64,000 nucleotides of DNA from Verrucomicrobiota bacterium. GTDB lineage: Bacteria > Verrucomicrobiota > Verrucomicrobiia > Limisphaerales > Pedosphaeraceae. Shown here in pieces: positions 46,206 through 54,523 of the stretch (its first letter is position 1; each line of letters begins with the position of its first letter). A model generated the notes under the pieces. The model saw only the letters and a list, made by a program, of their open reading frames with translations, did not search any database and was not told the DNA's origin. The stretch spans positions 1-64,000 of the forward strand of contig JAJPHR010000051.1 of assembly GCA_021325145.1 (NCBI GenBank), in the 5' to 3' direction. The position numbers and the translations under genes are program-made.

Positions 46206-46850
46206 ATGAAATCGGCCATTCCATGGGTCCTGGCGGTCCTGCTCCTCGGCGGGGTCTATTTTCTTTATGCGCAAGGAAAGAGCAAGGATGCCCAACTCGC
46301 CCAATTTGCCCAGCAGAGCGCGGAATTTGACCAATTAAAGGCCGAGAACGAGGAGTTGAGCAAACTCAAGGGCGCGGCGGACGAGAACGCCCGCCTCCGC
46401 AAGGACAACGAAGAATTGCCCCGGCTGCGGGGTGAGGTCCAGCAATTGAAAGCGCAGGTCAAGGATCTCGACAAAAAGCTTGCGGCGGCGCAGGCCCAAG
46501 GCTCCGCGCTGCAACAGCAGCAGCAGCAGATGTCGCAGCTTGCCAGCGAAAACCAGAACTTGCGCAACCAGGCGCAGTCGAATCAGCAAGCCGCCGCGCA
46601 GGTGGCGATGCAGGCCATGGCCAAAATGCAAGCCAATAACTGCATCCGGAACTTGCGTCTGATCGATGCCGCCAAACAACAATGGGCGCAGGATACCGGC
46701 AAGGGTGCGGATGCTGTGCCGTCCCCGGCCGATTTACTGCCCTATCTGCCCCAAAACACCTTCCCCGCCTGTCCCAATGGAGGCGCTTACACGTTAAATG
46801 CGGTGCAAGTGCCGGCGCAGTGCAACGTTCCCGGCCATGCGGCGCAATAG
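46206..46850 (+). CDS. anchored coiled-coil protein with pseudopilin-like C-terminal module
   Basis: A 214-residue protein. Residues 4-23 are a signal anchor ('AIPWVLAVLLLGGVYFLYAQ'), and about 25-140 a long coiled coil with runs of Gln and charged residues ('LAQFAQQSAEFDQLKAENEE'). The last 70 residues carry 'CIRNLRLIDAAKQQWAQDTG', 'DLLPYLPQNTFPACPNGGAY' and a final 'QCNVPGH'. This C-terminal pattern is characteristic of pseudopilin-like proteins (type II secretion/type IV pilin-like) common in Verrucomicrobiota and Planctomycetes, where it normally follows an N-terminal pilin helix instead of a coiled coil. Its role is unknown. Confidence 0.65.
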   Translation: MKSAIPWVLAVLLLGGVYFLYAQGKSKDAQLAQFAQQSAEFDQLKAENEELSKLKGAADENARLRKDNEELPRLRGEVQQLKAQVKDLDKKLAAAQAQGSALQQQQQQMSQLASENQNLRNQAQSNQQAAAQVAMQAMAKMQANNCIRNLRLIDAAKQQWAQDTGKGADAVPSPADLLPYLPQNTFPACPNGGAYTLNAVQVPAQCNVPGHAAQ

Positions 46851-47032
46851 GGACGGCAACCGCATGGGCGCGGCGGCCAAATGAAAAAAGAGATGACCAG
46901 GGACCAGAGAATAATCGAGCGTCAAATTCCAGGGCTGGGTTCGAAACCGGGCTGTTTCACTGGCCATTTGTGGGGCATCTTTTCAGCTTCGCTTTTTGAC
47001 GGGCAACACGTACATTTTGGGAGAACTAATCA

Positions 47033-48871
47033 ATGAATACGACTATTGAGGACAATCTGAAGGGCATTGCGAACCAATTGCGGATCGATAGCATCGAAGC
47101 GACGACGGCGGCGGGCAGCGGACATCCGAGCTCCTGCTGTTCGGCGGCGGACCTGGTTGCGGCGCTATTTTTCGGGCACATGAAGTACGAAGTGAAGAAT
47201 CCGCATTATCCGAACAACGACCGCTTCATTCTTTCCAAGGGCCATGCCGCGCCGCTGCTCTATTCGGTGTGGGCGGAATTAGGCATCATCACGCGGGAAC
47301 ATTTGAAGACGTTGCGCCGACTGGACAGCGAACTGGAAGGACATCCGATGCCCCGCGTGCCCTATGTGGACGTGGCGACGGGTTCGCTGGGGCAGGGGTT
47401 GAGCGTGGGTGTGGGAATGGCGCTGAACGCGCGCCTCGACAACCTGGATTACCTCACCTACGTGCTGATGGGCGATGGCGAATGCGCCGAAGGTTCGGTA
47501 TGGGAGGCAGCCAATCTGGCGGGCGTCTATCACACCAACAATCTGGTTGCGATTTTGGATTGCAACCGCCTCGGACAAAGCCAGCCGACCGCGCTGGGCT
47601 GGGACACGGACGCGTATCGCAAACGGTTCGAAGCGTTCAATTGGCGCACGGAAGTCATTGACGGTCACGACATGGGCGAAATTTTGGAAGTGCTCGGAGC
47701 CGCCGGTTTGGGCAAGCAACCGTTGGCGATCATTGCCAAAACGGAAAAGGGCCACGGGGTTTCGTTCATGGCGGACAAGGAAGGCTGGCATGGCAAGGCA
47801 TTGTCGAAAGACGAGGCTGCCAAGGCCATTGCCGAACTGGAGCCCAAGGCCAAAACGGGCGTGGCCGAGACGATTCCCGCGCCGACCCCACTGCCGCTGC
47901 CCAAATATGAAGCCCCGACCAGTTTCCCGCCCGTGAACTACAAAATGGGCGATCACGTGGCCACCCGCGAGGCTTACGGAAACGCGTTGGTGCGCGTCGG
48001 CGAGGTGGACCAGCGGATCGTGGCGATGGACGGAGACACCAAGAATTCCACGTTCGCGGAAAAGTTTTACAAGAAGTTCCCGAACCGTTTTACCGAGTGT
48101 TTCATCGCCGAGCAAAACATGGTGGGAGTGGCGACCGGGTTCAGCACGCGCGGCAAGATTCCGTTTGCCTCGACGTTCGCCTGCTTTTTCTCGCGGGCAT
48201 TCGACCAAATCCGCATGGCGGGCATTTCGATGGCCAACGTCAAGTTGACCGGGTCGCATGTGGGCGTGAGCATCGGCGAAGACGGCACCTCGCAAATGGC
48301 GCTGGAGGATATTGCCATGATGCGCGCCGTTGAAGGGAGCGTGGTCCTTTACCCGAGCGACGCGGTGAGCACCGAAAAACTGGTGGACCAGATGGTGTTG
48401 CACAAGGGCATTTCGTTCCTGCGCACGTCGCGGCCCAAGAACGCCGTCATTTACAGTAACGACGAGCAGTTTCCGATTGGTGGAGCCAAGGTGCTGCGAC
48501 AGGCTGCGGGCGACAAAGCGACCGTCGTGGCCGCCGGCGTGACTTTGCACGAAGCACTGAAAGCTGCGGACGCGCTGGCGAAGGAAGGAATTGGCCTCAC
48601 GGTGATTGACGCCTACAGCGTCAAGCCTTTGGCGAAGGACGTCATTCGTGCCGCTGCCCAGAAAACGAACAACTTCGTGCTGACGGTCGAGGACCATTAC
48701 GCGGAAGGCGGCTTGGGCGATGCTGTCGCTGGGGAGTTGAGCATCGACGGGATAAAGGTCCAAAAACTGGCGGTTCGGGAACTTCCGCATTCCGGGAAAC
48801 CCGAGGAACTCCTGGCCAAATACGGCATCGACGCCACCGCGATCATCAATGCGGTTAGGGGCCGCCTGTAG
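47033..48871 (+). CDS. tkt: transketolase
   Basis: A 612-residue transketolase that moves two-carbon units between sugar phosphates in the pentose phosphate pathway. ThDP-binding N-terminal domain: 'ATTAAGSGHPSSCCSAADLV', 'LSKGHAAPLLYSVW', 'GSLGQGLSVGVGMA' and 'MGDGECAEGSVWEAANLAGV'. Pyrimidine domain: 'IAEQNMVGVATGFSTRGKIP', 'GEDGTSQMALEDIAMMRA'. It is the shorter form (about 620 residues, like the animal enzyme), not the 660-residue E. coli type. GGGAG lies nine bases before the ATG. The long antisense frame is a shadow. Confidence 0.95.
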   Translation: MNTTIEDNLKGIANQLRIDSIEATTAAGSGHPSSCCSAADLVAALFFGHMKYEVKNPHYPNNDRFILSKGHAAPLLYSVWAELGIITREHLKTLRRLDSELEGHPMPRVPYVDVATGSLGQGLSVGVGMALNARLDNLDYLTYVLMGDGECAEGSVWEAANLAGVYHTNNLVAILDCNRLGQSQPTALGWDTDAYRKRFEAFNWRTEVIDGHDMGEILEVLGAAGLGKQPLAIIAKTEKGHGVSFMADKEGWHGKALSKDEAAKAIAELEPKAKTGVAETIPAPTPLPLPKYEAPTSFPPVNYKMGDHVATREAYGNALVRVGEVDQRIVAMDGDTKNSTFAEKFYKKFPNRFTECFIAEQNMVGVATGFSTRGKIPFASTFACFFSRAFDQIRMAGISMANVKLTGSHVGVSIGEDGTSQMALEDIAMMRAVEGSVVLYPSDAVSTEKLVDQMVLHKGISFLRTSRPKNAVIYSNDEQFPIGGAKVLRQAAGDKATVVAAGVTLHEALKAADALAKEGIGLTVIDAYSVKPLAKDVIRAAAQKTNNFVLTVEDHYAEGGLGDAVAGELSIDGIKVQKLAVRELPHSGKPEELLAKYGIDATAIINAVRGRL

Positions 48872-49008
48872 ATTCAGTCAAACTGCCATCACACGGACGG
48901 GAAGCCACACAACGATGCCTTCAGTCGAGGGCATTATGGCACGCTTTTCGCTGCTTTTCGGTATCGAAGCCTGTACTTTGCGGGCCGAAAGCCAGTTAAG
49001 CACACGAA

Positions 49009-50139
49009 ATGAATGCCCGATTGATGATTTTCCTATGGCTGCTTTGCGGTGCGGTCCTGCCGCTTCGCGCGGACACGCTCTGCGACGTTTGTGGCCAGGT
49101 GATCGTTGGGAAATATTACCACATGGAAGACCGGGCCGCCGGAGGCAACAAAAATGTCTGCCGGGATTGCGCGGATTTGGACGAACGCTGCTTCGCCTGC
49201 GGCTTGCCCGTGAAGAAGGATTACAAAACCTTGGCCGATGGCCGCTATCTGTGCGCGCGCGATGCGGCGGAGGCTATCGGGTCCACCGAGGAGGCGGAAC
49301 GAGTTTGTGAAATGGTTCACGACGATCTGAACCGGATGTTGTGGCGCTTCCTCACGCTGCCTGACAAAGTGCCGGTCGTGATGGTGGACAAGTTCCAGCT
49401 CCAGAATTTGTTCAAGACGCCGGGTTACGAGCATGCCTGTGTCTCCATCTTTGGCGCGACGCAAACGCACCCGCTGCCCGGCAGGAAATTCGTCCACTCG
49501 ATCAGCATCCTGAGCGACTTGAAGAAGGCGCGCTTGATGGCGGTTTGCGCGCACGAGTACACGCACACCTGGCTGAATGAAAATCTTGGTCCGGAGCGCA
49601 AGGCTGTCCTCGATTCGAAGGCCGAGGAAGGGTTTTGCGAATTGGTGGCGTATAAATACATGGAGAATAAACAGGAATCTTTTGAGATGGAGGTGATCAA
49701 AAAAAGCGATTACACGAAGGGCCAAATCAAGGTGCTGCTCGAGGCGGAGACGATGTACGGCTTCAACGCGGTGGTGGAATGGATGAAGTCTGGAGAGGAT
49801 GCGAAGCTGGAGAGCAGCGGGTTGGATCGGATCCGCGCCTTGAAGACCGGTTGGAGTGCGCGTGCGGTCGCCTCGGTCGGTTTGCCGGCGATTGCCGTTG
49901 CCGTGGCGGCACCGCTGCCGCCAGCGCCGGACAAGCTGGTGCTCAAAGGGATTTCCGGGACCGGTCCGCGACGGCTGGCCATTATCAATGACCACACTTT
50001 CGAGGTGATGGAGCGCGGCAGAGTGCGCGTGGGGCAAACAAATGCGTTGATTCGCTGCTTGGAAATCCGCCCGACCTCAGTGATCGTCCAGGCGGAGGGC
50101 GCGAAGGAAAAGCAGGAGCTTTTTTTACGGACGGAATAG
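49009..50139 (+). CDS. secreted DA1-like zinc metallopeptidase with LIM-type zinc fingers
   Basis: A 376-residue exported protein. Signal peptide 1-21. A LIM-like zinc module has Cys25/Cys28, Cys51/Cys54, Cys61/Cys64 and Cys82/Asp85 spaced as in two-zinc LIM domains. It is followed by a gluzincin-like peptidase: 'MAVCAHEYTHTWLNENLG' (HExxH form HEYTH, 182-186) and 'EEGFCELVAYKYM' (third ligand Glu, about 206-211). This LIM plus HExxH order is that of plant DA1 growth-control peptidases. The C-terminal 70 residues ('LVLKGISGTGPRRLAIIND', 'ALIRCLEIRPTSVIVQ') form a small beta domain like those of general secretion proteins. No partner gene is evident. Confidence 0.8.
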   Translation: MNARLMIFLWLLCGAVLPLRADTLCDVCGQVIVGKYYHMEDRAAGGNKNVCRDCADLDERCFACGLPVKKDYKTLADGRYLCARDAAEAIGSTEEAERVCEMVHDDLNRMLWRFLTLPDKVPVVMVDKFQLQNLFKTPGYEHACVSIFGATQTHPLPGRKFVHSISILSDLKKARLMAVCAHEYTHTWLNENLGPERKAVLDSKAEEGFCELVAYKYMENKQESFEMEVIKKSDYTKGQIKVLLEAETMYGFNAVVEWMKSGEDAKLESSGLDRIRALKTGWSARAVASVGLPAIAVAVAAPLPPAPDKLVLKGISGTGPRRLAIINDHTFEVMERGRVRVGQTNALIRCLEIRPTSVIVQAEGAKEKQELFLRTE

Positions 50140-50147
50140 TCACTCAG

Positions 50148-50218
50148 AATGACCAATGCGGGGTGGAGACTGGCGATTGGATCTTCATTTGACATTTGTC
50201 ATTGGGTCATTACCCAAT
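50148..50218. repeat. palindromic repeat remnant upstream of yqgE
   Basis: AATGACCAATG (50148-50158) is nearly complementary to CATTGGGTCATT (50200-50211), and inside the right arm TTGGGT-CATT-ACCCAA (50203-50218) is a perfect hairpin. The composition (AATGACC units) fits a dispersed repeat more than a regulatory site. Confidence 0.5.
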
Positions 50219-50279
50219 TCCCCATTGCAATGCGATTGCCATTAGGCCCGGTTTCGTGCATATTGCCTTGGGTAATGGC

Positions 50280-50840
50280 ATGACCGAGGTTCCCAAATAT
50301 CTCAAAGGCCAATTACTGCTGGACAGCGGCCAGTTAAGCGGCTCGTTCTTCCAGCACACCGTCGTGCTCATTTGTCACCATGACGACGAGGGCGCGCTGG
50401 GGCTTGTGCTCAACCGATCCAGCGGCAACAAATTCGGTGAAGTCGTGGTCGCCGATATTCCGGAGGAACTCAAGGACCAGCCCCTCTATCTCGGGGGTCC
50501 GGTCGAACTTTCCGCGCTGAGTTTCCTGCATTCGGACACCTTTATCCCCGATGCCAGCGTGATGCCCAACCTGGACCTGGGCCATTCGCTGGACACCCTG
50601 GTCGAACTGGGCGAGTCTTTTTCATCCACTAAAAAAATCAAAACCTTCGTCGGCTACGCCGGTTGGAGCGCAGGCCAACTCGAAGACGAGATGAAACGCA
50701 ACGCCTGGCTAACCCATCCCGCCAGCTTGGATCTCGTTTTCCATCCCAACCCGGAGAAACTGTGGCCAAGCATTCTCCGCGAGAAAGGCTTGAAGTATCG
50801 TTTGCTGGCCGGGATGCCCGAGGATGTTTCGTTGAATTGA
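50280..50840 (+). CDS. YqgE/AlgH family protein
   Basis: A 186-residue cytosolic protein of the YqgE/AlgH (DUF179) family: 'LKGQLLLDSGQLSGSFFQHT', 'VVLICHHDDEGALGLVLNRS', 'LYLGGPVELSALSFLH' and 'FVGYAGWSAGQLEDEM'. The family is a conserved alpha-beta fold linked in some bacteria to transcription of alginate genes, but its biochemical activity is unknown. The start at 50280 is the ATG that gives the family-typical N terminus; the upstream open codons cover a repeat. It is convergent with uvrB. Confidence 0.92.
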   Translation: MTEVPKYLKGQLLLDSGQLSGSFFQHTVVLICHHDDEGALGLVLNRSSGNKFGEVVVADIPEELKDQPLYLGGPVELSALSFLHSDTFIPDASVMPNLDLGHSLDTLVELGESFSSTKKIKTFVGYAGWSAGQLEDEMKRNAWLTHPASLDLVFHPNPEKLWPSILREKGLKYRLLAGMPEDVSLN

Positions 50841-50897
50841 CCGCATTGCAACGCGGTTTTGCGAGCCGCGCAGCATCCCGGGCAGGGAGTCCCGGCT

Positions 50898-52940
50898 TTA
50901 GCCGGCTACCTTCGTCTTGCGCCCTCGCCTTGCTTTCCCGTAACTGACACGTTCTGTCTTTTCGCCCGGTTTCCCATCACCGGTGGCCCGTTTGAGTTCG
51001 CGCACCTGATCGCGCAGCAGCGCGGCTTTCTCGAACTCCAGATTGTTGGCCGCCACCAGCATCTCCTCCTCCAGTTCGCGGACAGTTTCGGTGACATCAA
51101 AATCCCCGCTGCCTTCGCGCAGAAAGGAATTGGCTTCGTCAGTAATTTCCTTGTGCGACGAAAGGCTCTCCTCCACGGCGCGGCTGACGCTGCGCGGCGT
51201 GATGTTGTGCTCCTGGTTGTAGGCAAGCTGCTTTTGGCGCCGATATTCCGATACCGCCAGAAACTTTTGAATGCTTTGGGTGCGGACGTCCGCGTACAGG
51301 ATCACTTCGCCGTTCAAATGGCGCGCGGCTCGCCCCGCCGTTTGAATGAGACTCGTGGTGGACCGCAAATACCCTTCCTTGTCCGCATCCAGGATGGCCA
51401 CGAGTGAAACCTCCGGCAAATCCAGCCCCTCGCGCAACAAGTTGATGCCGACCAGCACATCGAATTCGCCCTTTCGTAGCGCGCGCAGGATTTCGACGCG
51501 TTCGATGGCGTCGATTTCGCTGTGCAGATAGCGGACGCTGATGCCGATGCCGCGCAGGTAATCCGTCAGTTCCTCCGCCGTTCGCTTCGTGAGCGTGGTG
51601 ACCAGAATGCGCTCCTTGCTCTCGACCCGCTTGCGGGCTTCCTCGATCAAATCATCGATTTGCCCCGCCAGCGGCTTAACCGTGATTCTGGGATCAATCA
51701 ATCCGGTGGGGCGAACAATCTGCTCCGCGATGCGGTCCTTGGACCATTCAAGTTCCCTCGGTCCCGGCGTGGCGCTTACGTAAATCGTCTGGTTCTGGAG
51801 CGCCTGAAATTCGTCGAAGTTCAGCGGCCGGTTGTCCAGCGCGCTCGGCAGGCGGAATCCGTACTCGACCAGCACGGTCTTGCGCGAGCGATCACCTGCA
51901 TACATTCCGCCGATTTGCGGGATGGTCGCATGCGATTCATCCACCACCAGCAGAAAGTCCTTTGGAAAAAAGTCGAATAACGTGCACGGGCGTGAACCGG
52001 GCGCGCGCCCGCTGATGTGCCGGGTATAATTCTCGATCCCGGAACAAAACCCCATCTCTTCCATCATTTCGAGGTCATATTCCGTCCGCATCTTGATGCG
52101 CTGGGCCTCGATCAGCTTGCCTTGCTTTTCGAACCAGGCGACGCGGTCGCTCATTTCCTCGCGAATCGCGAGAATGGCCGGCTTCATTTTCTCAGCCGGC
52201 GTGACGAATTGTTTGCCGGGATAAACGGTGACCGCGGTCAATTGTTCCGTCTTATGGCCGGTGAGCGGCTCAAACCGCGTGATGCGTTCGATTTGATCCC
52301 CGAAAAACTCGATCCGCAACGCATCCTCGCGCCCCGCCGGACAAAGCTCCACCGTGTCACCGCGCACGCGGAATTGGCCGCGCGTGAACTCGATGTCGTT
52401 GCGCGTGTATTGCAAATCCACCAGCCGGTGCAAAAACTGTTCGCGCGTCAACTCCATGCCGGTTCGAATGGGAATGACCATCGCTTCGTAATCCTCCTTG
52501 CTGCCGATGCCGTAAATGCACGAGACGCTCGCGACCACAATCACGTCGCGCCGCGCAAACAACGAGCTCATCGTCGAGAGCCGCAGCCGCTCGATTTCCT
52601 CGTTTATGCTCGAGTCCTTCTCCACGAACGTGTCCGTGCGCGGAATGTAGGCCTCTGGTTGGTAATAGTCGAAATAGCTGACGAAATACTCGACCGCGTT
52701 GTTCGGGAAAAAGCTTTTAAATTCGGCGTAAAGCTGCGCCGCCAGCGTTTTATTGTGGGAAATAACCAAGGTGGGGCGGCCCAGATTTCTGATGACGTTC
52801 GCCACCGTGAACGTCTTTCCGGAACCCGTGACGCCCAGCAGCGTTTGATGCTTCGCCCCGGCTAGTGCTCCTTCTGTCAGCTTCGCAATGGCTTGCGGCT
52901 GATCTCCGGCGGGCGAATAGGACGAATCCAGTTCAAACAT
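50898..52940 (-). CDS. uvrB: excinuclease ABC subunit B
   Basis: A 680-residue UvrB, the damage-verifying helicase-like subunit of nucleotide excision repair. Walker A 'GVTGSGKT' (36-43), beta-hairpin '[18 protein letters not shown]' that clamps the damaged strand, Walker B '[17 protein letters not shown]', helicase VI-type '[20 protein letters not shown]', and the C-terminal UVR (UvrC-binding) motif '[20 protein letters not shown]'. The ATG at 52940 gives the standard N terminus '[17 protein letters not shown]'. uvrA and uvrC are not nearby. miaB lies just upstream on the same strand. Confidence 0.97.
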   Translation of the reverse strand: MFELDSSYSPAGDQPQAIAKLTEGALAGAKHQTLLGVTGSGKTFTVANVIRNLGRPTLVISHNKTLAAQLYAEFKSFFPNNAVEYFVSYFDYYQPEAYIPRTDTFVEKDSSINEEIERLRLSTMSSLFARRDVIVVASVSCIYGIGSKEDYEAMVIPIRTGMELTREQFLHRLVDLQYTRNDIEFTRGQFRVRGDTVELCPAGREDALRIEFFGDQIERITRFEPLTGHKTEQLTAVTVYPGKQFVTPAEKMKPAILAIREEMSDRVAWFEKQGKLIEAQRIKMRTEYDLEMMEEMGFCSGIENYTRHISGRAPGSRPCTLFDFFPKDFLLVVDESHATIPQIGGMYAGDRSRKTVLVEYGFRLPSALDNRPLNFDEFQALQNQTIYVSATPGPRELEWSKDRIAEQIVRPTGLIDPRITVKPLAGQIDDLIEEARKRVESKERILVTTLTKRTAEELTDYLRGIGISVRYLHSEIDAIERVEILRALRKGEFDVLVGINLLREGLDLPEVSLVAILDADKEGYLRSTTSLIQTAGRAARHLNGEVILYADVRTQSIQKFLAVSEYRRQKQLAYNQEHNITPRSVSRAVEESLSSHKEITDEANSFLREGSGDFDVTETVRELEEEMLVAANNLEFEKAALLRDQVRELKRATGDGKPGEKTERVSYGKARRGRKTKVAG

Positions 52941-52988
52941 AAATACAAAAATAATGGCGGTCGCCGGGAGTGTCAAAAAGGCCGGATC

Positions 52989-54344
52989 TCACAGGTTCAC
53001 GATCGCCGGGTCGCCGTAGAGCGTGAACGAACCAGCGCGGGTGACTTGCACGTCCATGAGTTGGCCGCGGTGCCGCTCCGAGCCATCAAAAACCACAATC
53101 TTGTTGCTCCGCGTGCGGCCCATCATGCGCGCGGGGTTTTTCTTGCTCGGCCCTTCAACCAGGATTTGCGCCCGGCAGCCGACGCACCGCTGGTAGTGCC
53201 GCGCGCCAATTTCATTGACGAGAGCCAGCAAGCGGGCGTTGCGCTCTTCCTTGACCTCCTGCGGCAACTGGCCGGCCATGTCCGCCGCCGGAGTGTCCCG
53301 GCGCGGCGAGTATTTGAAAATAAACGCGTTGTCGAATTGAACCTCGCGCGCCAGCGAAAGCGTTGCTTCAAAATCCAATTCCGTTTCGCCGGGAAAACCC
53401 ACGATGATGTCGGTGGTAATGCCCATGGCCGGCTGAACGCGCCGCAGTTTGGCGATGATACCCAGGTAACGTTCGCGCGTGTAGCCGCGATGCATTAACT
53501 TGAGCAATCGGTCGCTGCCGCTCTGCACGGGGAGGTGCGCGCTTTCCACCAGCTTCGGCAGCCGTCCATAAGCCTCCACCAAATCGTCGCCGTAACCCTT
53601 GGGATGCGGCGAGGTGAACCGGATGCGTTCGAGGCCGTCAATTTCGTGCACCGCTTCCAGCAATTGCACGAACGCGGACTTCCCGTCCTTGAGCGGGAGG
53701 TCGCGTTTCCCATAGCTGGTGACGATTTGCCCGAGCAGCGTGATTTCCTTCACGCCGCGCGCGACTAATTCGCGGCATTCCGCGACGATGTCCGGAATGG
53801 TCCGGCTCCGCTCTTCGCCGCGTGTGTACGGCACGATGCAAAACGTGCAATACTGATTGCAACCTTGCATAATGCTGACAAAAGCCGTCACCGATTTCTC
53901 GGCGGTGTTCCCATTGAGGATGTGCTCGCGAATGGTCCCTTCGCTTCCCTGCTCGGCCCCCACATCGACGACCTTCGCGCGTTTGCCGGCAAGAATGTCG
54001 TCGAGATGTTCCACAGTGCGATGAAATTTCTGGGTTCCGATGACGAGGTCCACGTCCGGGAGCTTGTCGATGAGTTGCTGGCCGCGGCTTTGGGCCATGC
54101 AACCCATGAAGCCGAGCACGACGTCGGGCCGGTTCCGCCGCATCTCCGCGGCGAGGTTTTGCATCTTCCCGATGGCCTTTTGTTCGGCCGCGTCGCGCAC
54201 ACTGCAAGTGTTGAGCAGGATGACGTCCGCCACAGCTTCTGACACCGCCAGGGTGTAACCCTTCGCCACGAGTTGCGCCGCCACCGCCTCCGAGTCGCGC
54301 TCGTTCATCTGGCAACCGTACGTTTTGATATAAACACTCGGCAT
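52989..54344 (-). CDS. miaB: tRNA 2-methylthio-N6-isopentenyladenosine methylthiotransferase
   Basis: A 451-residue radical-SAM enzyme that adds the 2-methylthio group to i6A37 of tRNAs reading UNN codons. It carries both Fe-S clusters: UPF0004 cysteines Cys11, Cys47 and Cys82 ('TYGCQMNERDSE', 'LNTCSVRDAAEQ', 'GFMGCMAQ') and the radical-SAM Cys162, Cys166, Cys169 ('QGCNQYCTFCIVPYTRGEE'). A C-terminal TRAM domain ('CRAQILVEGPSKKNPARMMG') binds tRNA. 'GFPGETELDFEATL' is the usual signature region. Length and layout are those of MiaB rather than MtaB or RimO. Confidence 0.95.
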   Translation of the reverse strand: MPSVYIKTYGCQMNERDSEAVAAQLVAKGYTLAVSEAVADVILLNTCSVRDAAEQKAIGKMQNLAAEMRRNRPDVVLGFMGCMAQSRGQQLIDKLPDVDLVIGTQKFHRTVEHLDDILAGKRAKVVDVGAEQGSEGTIREHILNGNTAEKSVTAFVSIMQGCNQYCTFCIVPYTRGEERSRTIPDIVAECRELVARGVKEITLLGQIVTSYGKRDLPLKDGKSAFVQLLEAVHEIDGLERIRFTSPHPKGYGDDLVEAYGRLPKLVESAHLPVQSGSDRLLKLMHRGYTRERYLGIIAKLRRVQPAMGITTDIIVGFPGETELDFEATLSLAREVQFDNAFIFKYSPRRDTPAADMAGQLPQEVKEERNARLLALVNEIGARHYQRCVGCRAQILVEGPSKKNPARMMGRTRSNKIVVFDGSERHRGQLMDVQVTRAGSFTLYGDPAIVNL

Positions 54345-54523
54345 GATGTTGAGAATGGCAGGGTTGACCGCTATGATTACCGTCGTTTGATTGACGTAAC
54401 GACAGCCTCACCTGACCGTTCTGCCACGCTTGAAATCTAGCCAACCCCACCCAACGCCGCAAGCAATCAAGCCGTTACTTTCCAGTTGCCTGTCGCGGGC
54501 CGACCCTTAACAGTCTTATCCTG

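Noticed and set aside
47279..48790. 503-codon frame on the minus strand opposite transketolase
   Set aside because: Antisense shadow; transketolase has all motifs and a good ribosome site.
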